Source: Biomphalaria glabrata
Lineage: Eukaryota > Mollusca > Gastropoda > Planorbidae
DNA length: 64,000 nt
Assembly: GCF_947242115.1 (NCBI RefSeq)
Contig: NC_074725.1
Span: forward strand, 27,565,723-27,629,722
Reading direction: 5' to 3'
The first letter of the stretch is position 1. Each line of letters begins with the position of its first letter. Below the pieces are notes generated by a model that saw only the letters and a list, made by a program, of their open reading frames with translations, was not told the DNA's origin and did no database searches. Made by a program: the position numbers and the translations under genes. Shown here one piece after another: positions 23,401-64,000 of the stretch.

Positions 23401-23593
23401 CAGCGGTTCTCAACCTTTTAAGCTCGGCTCAACCCCTTTTTACAATCTGCCGCGACCCCCCCCCCCCGACACACACATACAGCAATAGAAGAGTAGACAA
23501 TAACAATCCTTATTTTCGATGGTCTTAAGCGACCCCTGGCAAATGGTCAATCGACCCCCAAAAGAGTCGCGACCCACAGGTTGAGAACCCCTG
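23401..23593 (-). mobile_element. hAT MITE (GGTTCTCAACC family), second copy
   Basis: Ends CAGCGGTTCTCAACCTTTT and GGTTGAGAACCCCTG, flanked by a perfect 8-bp duplication GTCTAGAC at 23393-23400 and 23594-23601. Reverse orientation relative to the copy at 5398. Confidence 0.95.
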
Positions 23594-24342
23594 GTCTAGA
23601 CTAATATTTGCAGTTGCTTTTCACAATTTAGGAGACTTGATCAAGCTGTGCAGTTTAAATTTCTGAATTTAGTAATCTAGAATGCTAATGCAACCAAAAA
23701 ATCCTGAATGTTGGTTCCCCTAATAAGTTTCTTGAAATAATCAAGGGAAGTAATCCTTTTTTTTTTTTACATTTTCTTTATTGAACAACACTAGCCAGCA
23801 GGACCCATAGCGAAAGACTATAATATAGTTAAAATAGAAATTGTGGTCCATTTAATGACTCTGGTGAAATGTAATAACTCAAACTAAGGTAATAAAAATT
23901 ATGTATACATGAAATATAATGGTACAGAGTACAATTATACACTTATAGATATTAGATCCTAATATGTATACAGTTGAAATAAGTATAGATCTATTTATCT
24001 CTGGTTGAAAGTACATCTAGATATATGTCGTAAGATTAATTTTCTATTATGAATTCTAATGATTCATACAAAATCTAATTTTTTATTTGTGTATAATAAG
24101 GTGCAGAGTTGGCATCAAATACACTTTACATAGAATAACCAAATCTTAGCTACTATTTCACCCCTCAAATTCATGGCTCCAAATCAATGACTCCTTTAGT
24201 TTAAAGTCAAGAACAAGGCCAGATTTAGAACTGATAAGACCTTAAGCTTTTTTTTTGAGATTTTGGGCTCCCTGTAATCAGCATCAAAATGATGGAAAAT
24301 ATCCATGGAACTTTTTTTTTTTTTGGCTAAGCTATAGCTTAT

Positions 24343-24634
24343 GTTGGGGGTGCAGTGGCTAAGTGGTTAAGCGCTTGGCTTCCCAACCTGGAGTCCTGGG
24401 ATCTAATCTCTGTGACGTCTGGGATTTTGAATTTCAAGATTTTTAGGTCGCACCTGAGCCCACCCTATTCTAATGGGTACCTGACATTAATTGGGGAAAG
24501 TAAAAGCGGTTGGTCGTAGTGCTGGCCACATGGCATCCTGCTCGTATAACCATTGGCCAAAGAAACAGATGACCTTAACATCATCTGCCCTACTGATCAA
24601 AAGGTTTGAAAAGGGAAACTTTCCTTTTTTTTTT
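24343..24634 (+). mobile_element. Full-length tRNA-type SINE
   Basis: The head GGGGGTGCAGTGGCTAAGTG then GTTAAGCGCTTGGCTTCCCA carries a Pol III A-box-like part. It is followed by the snail SINE body (TAATGGGTACCTGACATTAA, GTGCTGGCCACATGGCA, CATCATCTGCCCTA) and a T-rich tail. Confidence 0.85.
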
Positions 24635-25419
24635 TCTTTTCTATAGCTTCTGTTGCTAATAGGTAAATCCGGCACTGGTTCAAGAAAGCCAAGAGGCTCA
24701 GCTTATTTAAAAAAAACAAAGACCTTCAGGCAGTAATTTCAATGATCAATCAATACTACATGACTTTATTGTGTGTTGACTACATGGAAGAGAAGCCTCT
24801 TCTTACATTGTAAATAGGTGACAATGAAGCATGTCTTATAGGCTGACAATAATAATAAATACAATGCGATAAAGAATCAATACCAACATACTACAATACT
24901 GTGATATCTATAAACAATAAACAGAAGCCTGGAATTAAACTAAACTTGTTCCTAAGCTCTAAAACTGAAATAAAATGTGGAGAAAATGTGAACCTCTGAA
25001 CTATACCATTCTCCTTGTAGTAAAGTTTCTTGATAAATTTTATATAAATCTAATATATAAAGCAGAAAGTAAGGCTGTGTATGTATGTCCCGAATAAAAA
25101 TCAAAACCGTTTGACCAAATCTTGATAAAACTTGGCAGAAAAGTTTCTTAAATCATGGCGGAGACCGTAGTATATGTTGAATGTCCCTCCCACAACCGGA
25201 GGGCCCTAAAAATAGACAAAAAGTACCTAATTTTATCTCTGTTAAGTAGCAACACTTTTTAACAAATTGCCGTTTTCATTGACATTTATATTGGATATGA
25301 ATATGTCAGCTGAATGGGTAAACCCGTTCTCATACTCTACTTTTATTTTCGTGGTAAAATAAAAAATGTGAAGGGAACATTCTCCAAGTTTGACATAGAT
25401 CTAAATTCAATCCAGTAGA

Positions 25420-25738
25420 TCAGTAATACCCAAACTAAGGTCTGCAGGCCACGGGTCTTATCCGGTTAGTCTAATATATATAAAAGTAAGAAGCAAAGTT
25501 CCCTCTTATCTTATCCTAGGATCCAATGGCAAATGAGGTAGTAGTCTCTTGTTTCTAAAGCCAACGGTTGACAGGTGATTGTGTGGCCAGCACAATGACC
25601 ATGGTGTAGAGAACTTGTATAGCTGGGCACACTTAGGAAAACCCTTAGACCCTGATGACTATACTAGGACTTGAACCTAAGGTCTCCCATTTATGAGCCA
25701 AGTGTTTTATCACTTGGCCAGCCAATTCACTCATATTC
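25420..25738 (-). mobile_element. hAT-type MITE end and divergent SINE
   Basis: 25420-25465 has the AGTAATACCCAAACTAAGG, CTGCAGGCC hAT-type end. 25490-25738 is a worn reverse-orientation SINE (GTGTGGCCAGCACAATGACC; head side CCAAGTGTTTTATCACTTGG). From 23600 to 24340 and from 24640 to 25400 I see only AT-rich DNA. A minus-strand AATAAA followed by a genomic A run at 23750-23785 looks like an old insertion tail. Confidence 0.45.
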
Positions 25739-26331
25739 TAACATTTGACATTCACCATAAATTGTGTAGAAAATACAGCTAATTTGACGCTACGTTACTA
25801 TATAAAAAAACAAATATCTTTTTAAAAAAATGTGGTCAGCTTTGCAAAAATTAAACCTAGATTACGAGAGATTGCTTCCTTCGGTGTGTTTATATCCTAA
25901 AGCAAAGTAACATTTCCTTTTGTCCACAATTCATAGAGTACATTGCCAGGAAAAAAAAAAGCCAAATAAAATTAAAATAACAAGTAAGGCAGCTCTACTC
26001 AACAAAACAAAATATTAGCACCAAGAAAATGTACACAAATACTGCACATAAAAAAAAAAAAGTGACATGTTCCTTCAAGGCAAAGTCAAGAACTGAACTA
26101 GGCCTAGAGTGAGTGTCATAATGATACATGGGAAATAATGCATTGGACATTTGTTAGTTCAACAGAAGAGAAGGACTAACAAGAGAGGAAACAACACACT
26201 GTCTGGCTCAGATTAACCATGAAAATCAACACAGTCTAGACAGAGCTTTAGTTACAAAACAGTGTGATGTTTCCTTTATTATTATTACATAAAGCAGTCA
26301 ATACATTAGTATGGTCTCCATACGTAAGTAT

Positions 26332-26513
26332 TTAACTCTTTCTCTCCGTAATTATCTTTCCACGTTTCGATGGAATTCTTCATTTTGCTCATTACTATTT
26401 CATAACCATGTTATGATTAAGCTTCAATAGCTTTGTCGTTTGTTACCAGAAAAAAAAAAAAAAGTTTATCAAGTTAAACATTAATTTTATTTAATGAGGA
26501 GAGAAAGAGTTAA
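26332..26513. mobile_element. TTAA MITE (piggyBac-like), copy 1
   Basis: Inverted ends TTAACTCTTTCTCTCC and GGAGAGAAAGAGTTAA of 16 bp, bounded by TTAA. The 182-bp body is AT-rich without coding content. A shorter relative lies at 55846-55926. Confidence 0.75.
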
Positions 26514-27278
26514 ATTATTTCTTTTTTAAATCTCCAAAAGCTGGCTAGATAATAATAATTTTGCTTCTGTTGTTTCCAAATTGTGTAATAATGATAAGCA
26601 TAAACTAATCTAATTTTGTGTCAGCCAGATTTTTTGTAAACACTAGGTTTGAACTAAGAATGAGTGATCTGGAAAGATTATCTCCCCTTTCAGTGATTAG
26701 AGAGCTATGCATTTTTCAATAAATCATATTTCAACTCATAGATTGTACATATTAGCATAAAAATGTTGTAAATTCTAGACTGCTGATCACTGGTAAACTG
26801 ATGGACTTGTTACTATAACAATTAGTAATGCCAATACAAAGAAACAGAGGATGAACATCACTATAAGTTAACAAAGACAGGACAACATTTCAAAATACAT
26901 TAATAGTTATAACTGGGACTTAAATAACAAGTTCACAACCAGCTCTTCCTGTTGACAAGCTAAACACTTGCAGTCATGTGACCAGTTGCAGTCACATGAC
27001 TGGTCGCAATCATGTGACTGTGTGTACATTTAAATATTATGACAGCTTGGGCATTCCAACTTCAACTCCTGGGATGTGTTTGTCTCAAGGGGCCAGCTCT
27101 TCATCAGAGATCATGACAAATATCACAGCCGCAAACCAACGAATCACCAAGCAATTGAAAATCTCTACAGTCTGAACACACTAATTATAGTTATACGCAT
27201 GCAAGAATATGAAGCCTAGTTGGAGAGTAATTTGTAAAAAAAAAAAGTAACTACGAGATGATTGCCATCTTCTCGGGT

Positions 27279-60889
<33,611 letters not shown>

Positions 60890-60939
60890 ATATCGAAGGA
60901 CAGTTATTAATTTGTTATAGAAAATCGAAATCGGCCATT

Positions 60940-60985
60940 AATGCCGGAAGTTTTGTTACTCATTTCAAAGTATTTCCGGTTTACA
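60940..60985 (-). promoter_or_regulatory. Opposed ETS-type sites, distal PINCH promoter
   Basis: CCGGAAGT at 60944-60951 (plus strand) and ACCGGAAA at 60973-60980 (minus strand) face each other about 20 bp apart in an otherwise AT-rich region, just upstream of the distal first exon. Paired ETS sites are common in TATA-less broadly expressed promoters. Confidence 0.5.
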
Positions 60986-60999
60986 AATTTGGCAATCTC

Positions 61000-62090
61000 A
61001 GAAGTAGAATTTTTTAAAAGGTCAAAGGTGATCCGATTTTAGACGAATGGAACTCACAAGTAGGTCAGTGTGAGTCTTTGACTCACATTCTTCGCGTGCG
61101 AACAGCGCCCCGCTCATTATTAACTCTTAGAAGAAACTAGTACTATCCACCTGGTTTAAACTAATGGGACTGTGGTAAAACTAGATTGATTTATTTAAAA
61201 TAGAAATCTAGCGTTTACCGGTATAACTATCTATTTTTCGATTTTATATTCGAAATTAAATGTCATAGAAGGATGAATTATTGAATTCGAAGTATTTCTA
61301 AGTCACCCGTTGCGTAAAGATGATTTTGTTTTTGTAGTATGTATGTCCGTCTGTTACGTTGATATGTCAAATATTAAAAGTGCTTACGAAAATCCGATTT
61401 CAAAATTGCCATAGAGTTCTAAATAGGTGCAACTGTAGTAACGGCTACTTTTGGTCGTCGAATGAAATAAAAATAATTGGTACATTTTCTTTACTCAGCT
61501 TGTAAATTCTACATGGGGTCAAAAGACAAGTAACAATAAAAAGTGTATTGTTGATGTTTTAATAGACTTGTCCTCCCTTTATGAAGCTGATCATGTTTCG
61601 TACGAGTGATTATTTTACTCTTAATATCCAATGAATGATTGATTTTTTTTTTAATTTACCCTGCCCCTATTTCCCCTCCCCACGAAAACAAAATTTCTGG
61701 TTAAGCGAATGTAGGCCTATAAATCTACTCAGACTCTGAGTAGGACTATATAACATTCTAATGATATGCCTATAGAGTCTATTTATTTATTTAACTCTTT
61801 AATGTTTGATGAGCCAGATATTTTTCTTTTTGCACGCTTTCCTTCCTAAGCACACTAGCAAATTTCTAGGAAAATTGTTAGAGCTATTTTCGAGATCCGT
61901 GTCCAAGTTTTTCCCACCAATTTCGGTGAATTTGCAAGCTGATCGGAGCAACTGAAATAATAATTAGTTTCTTGCAACATACATACTAGATTCTTGTAGA
62001 AGCTATGACACAAGCAAAAAACAAAAAAAAAAAAACAACAACAAAAGAAAATGGATACTTTGTAAAAAAAAATAATTTAAAAAAAAACTT
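61000..62090. other. Non-coding stretch upstream of PINCH
   Basis: No gene recognised. The part to about 61140 holds a few CpGs (GCGTGCGAACAGCGCC) and may belong to the promoter. The rest is AT-rich. Confidence 0.4.
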
Positions 62091-62095
62091 ATCTA

Positions 62096-62530
62096 ACGGA
62101 AAGAACCGCTAATTACTGCCAGTTATCTCAAGATGGTTAAGCTCTCTTTCTGTTATATAAAACAAAATAAATAATTAATACTAGTTGATTAACTAATTGA
62201 TTAATTTTGAGATTGATTCGTGTATTGCAATCGACTATGAATAATTATGCAGAATTTTAACTTGATCCAAGAATAGGAAGTGAGAGAGAGAACGTGACAA
62301 AACGTAATAAGGGGATTAAATCCATAATTACATCATTATCTCACATTAAGTAGCATTTATTCCCCTTATTATGATATCACTCAAAATAATTAATTACCTG
62401 CAATTGGCTATTTTTTGTGTGCTTCATGCTTTGTCAGGTACAGTGAATAATTAGGCAAAGTTTCAACTTGATCTAAGAATGGGAAGTGGGAGAAAAAAAA
62501 CTGTTTAAACTTTTTATTAGACAGATAGAG
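62096..62530 (-). repeat. Dispersed repeat with two ~206-bp monomers
   Basis: Reverse-complement relative of 7134-7610. The block AATTTTAACTTGATCCAAGA near 62250 recurs near 62457 (TTTCAACTTGATCTAAGAAT). AAGAACCGCTAATTACTGCC at 62101 matches the far end of the 7134 copy. Confidence 0.7.
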
Positions 62531-62639
62531 TGAGCTTTGTAAAAAATAAAAAAAAAAATATAAAAAACACTTGAGTCGTAAATGGGTCATTCTTAGGACT
62601 GTCCAATTGATTTGATGAATAATGAGTTCTAAGTTGTAA

Positions 62640-63270
62640 CAGTGGCGTCACTAGTTGGGTGTGAGGAGTGCAGACCGCATTCTAAACATTCTGTATTAGG
62701 GATGATAGCAGAGGGATAAAAGATCAGGGACAAAGAATTTAAAAAAAAAATGAATCTTCGCATATATTTTACAATTTGTGTACCGGTCAAAAAATTAACT
62801 CTTTGCCGTAATATTTTTCAACAACAACATATTTCATAGGAAATCTATTCTTTTTTTTTTCGGGGGGGGGGGCGGGAGGGGGTACCAGTGGCACAAACCT
62901 CTTTGGAAGTTAGTACTTGTACTGTAGGTTTAGGCTATATTGATAATAGGCTAATTAGTATAGTCCCCGTTGTTAGAATTAATTAAATATGTTCCTAAGA
63001 AATGTGTTGTTTTAACACCCGACAGTGAGAGATGGAAGTTTTCACTCTATGCTAATGCCCGTCTACAAACTATGCCCTCAACATGTTTAGTCTAAAAAGA
63101 CACATCCTAGGTGAAATATGTAATACATATGTCTTCGATTCCGCAGATTAAAGATGAGTGCAGTGTTTCACATGACAGTGCAAACCCCTTTGCGACCTAC
63201 ATATTTTTCTTATCTAGTGCAGTCAAACCCGTTGTCTGCCGGCGGTCTAATTAAGTATTTCTTTCCGTCT
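62640..63270. other. Transposon-end and dispersed-repeat fragments
   Basis: CAGTGGCGTCACTAGTTGGG at 62641 is a single end of the transposon type seen at 3034-6157. 63130-63250 is another copy of the GTGACCTACATTTTTTGCC family (TTCCGCAGATTAAAGATGAG; GCGACCTACATATTTTTC). Homopolymers lie between. 63270-63650 shows nothing recognised. Confidence 0.5.
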
Positions 63271-63649
63271 CCAAATTTTATTGTAAATGGACACACTTAT
63301 TAGTATGATATGAGTGATATCCATGATGTCCTACTTTTGATTTATCTTTATCTTGTCCAAACTGCATTGATAATGGTTTTCACCAATGCTGCTCACTGCT
63401 CAAGTGATTTGATGACCACTTGACCCAATCCTGTTTGTACGCTTTCTTTATATGTACACTTGTTGTAAGACTTGATGATTAATTGATAATGTATTACTTT
63501 TTGTTTTGTTCTTGTAGTGTACTTGGTATTGTGTTTTATTTTGTACTGTCCTTTTGATTGTGTGGACAATTCTTTTCATTTTAACTACACGTGTTTTTTT
63601 TTTTACAAAGGTTATATCAACTATTATCAACTCACTGTGTTTGGCAACA

Positions 63650-64000
63650 AGTTTGCACACGTTATTTCTCCCACATCCATTCTGAGATCAAGTTGAGACT
63701 TTGCACAATTATTCATCAGCCTAGACAAGGCACGATACATTAAAAAAAAAAAAAAACAATTAGTCAATTAACTAGTTGTAATTAATTATTTTGTTTGATA
63801 CCAACTAAGGAAATAAATCCTCCTGTATTCATGGATACGGCTAAATATGAAGGGTTTCGTCCCCTTATAATATTCAACACATTATTTCTCCCACACCCAT
63901 TCTCGGATTAAATTGAAACTGTAAACAATTATTTATTGCACCTAACAAAACATACATGAATTTAAAATTAACCAATTAGTCAATTATTTTGTTAGATATG
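63650..64000 (+). repeat. Dispersed repeat monomers at window end
   Basis: TTATTTCTCCCACATCCATT at 63662 and TTATTTCTCCCACACCCATT at 63884 start successive ~222-bp units related to 7134-7610. The second runs off the window. Confidence 0.75.

Noticed and set aside
24343-24420. Functional tRNA gene
   Set aside because: The tRNA-like sequence is the head of a SINE and does not close a cloverleaf.

Overview
The window looks like nuclear DNA of a gastropod mollusc, most likely a freshwater planorbid or bulinid snail. It is AT-rich and intron-rich. Old mobile elements fill it: tRNA-headed SINEs, RTE-, CR1- and Jockey-like LINE fragments, and hAT-type MITEs. The two recognisable genes are metazoan. 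The genus is an inference from repeat style, not a measurement.

Two host genes are well supported, both on the minus strand. (1) An intronless MID1IP1/Spot14-family gene at 13834-14361 has a CCAAT box and a TATA-like box just upstream. About 2.6 kb of repeat-poor AT-rich DNA lies downstream and is probably 3' UTR. (2) A complete PINCH (LIMS) gene has ten shared downstream introns. Its last exon ends at 27279, and the exon with the conserved start (MSLGNAVCQRC) is at 35881-35988. Every splice site and phase joins into a 325-residue, five-LIM-domain protein. Two alternative first exons splice in frame to that exon: a proximal one at 39181-39332 and a distal one at 60879-60889 next to a pair of ETS-type promoter motifs. 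Each N-terminus resembles one I recall from human LIMS1/LIMS2, so the gene probably spans about 34 kb.

Layout: 1-2.2 kb, LINE fragments. 2255-2407, an orphan exon-like segment on the plus strand. 3.0-6.2 kb, a decayed hAT-class (DUF4371/ZMYM1-like) transposon holding a 19-bp minisatellite and a hAT MITE. 6.2-13.8 kb, repeats and the MID1IP1 3' region. 14.4-19.3 kb, promoter and mixed repeats. 19.3-20.9 kb, a 43-bp-class minisatellite abutting the 3' end of an RTE LINE (to 21.96 kb). 22-27 kb, SINEs and MITEs. 27.3-60.9 kb, PINCH exons and long introns loaded with SINEs, LINEs, MITEs and satellites. 61-64 kb, repeats.

The main structures beyond the genes are: a 1.75-kb Mutator-like element with long inverted arms made of TTCGTTCAC repeats, inserted in a small hAT-like element with target duplications visible for both; an 85-bp tandem duplication that copies the splice acceptor of a PINCH exon out of frame; a 5'-inverted LINE with a SINE inside it; and a 2-kb CTAG/ACTC-rich cryptically simple tract beside the distal PINCH promoter. 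I found no CRISPR array, no rRNA or functional tRNA gene, and no gene cluster suggesting a new enzymatic system.
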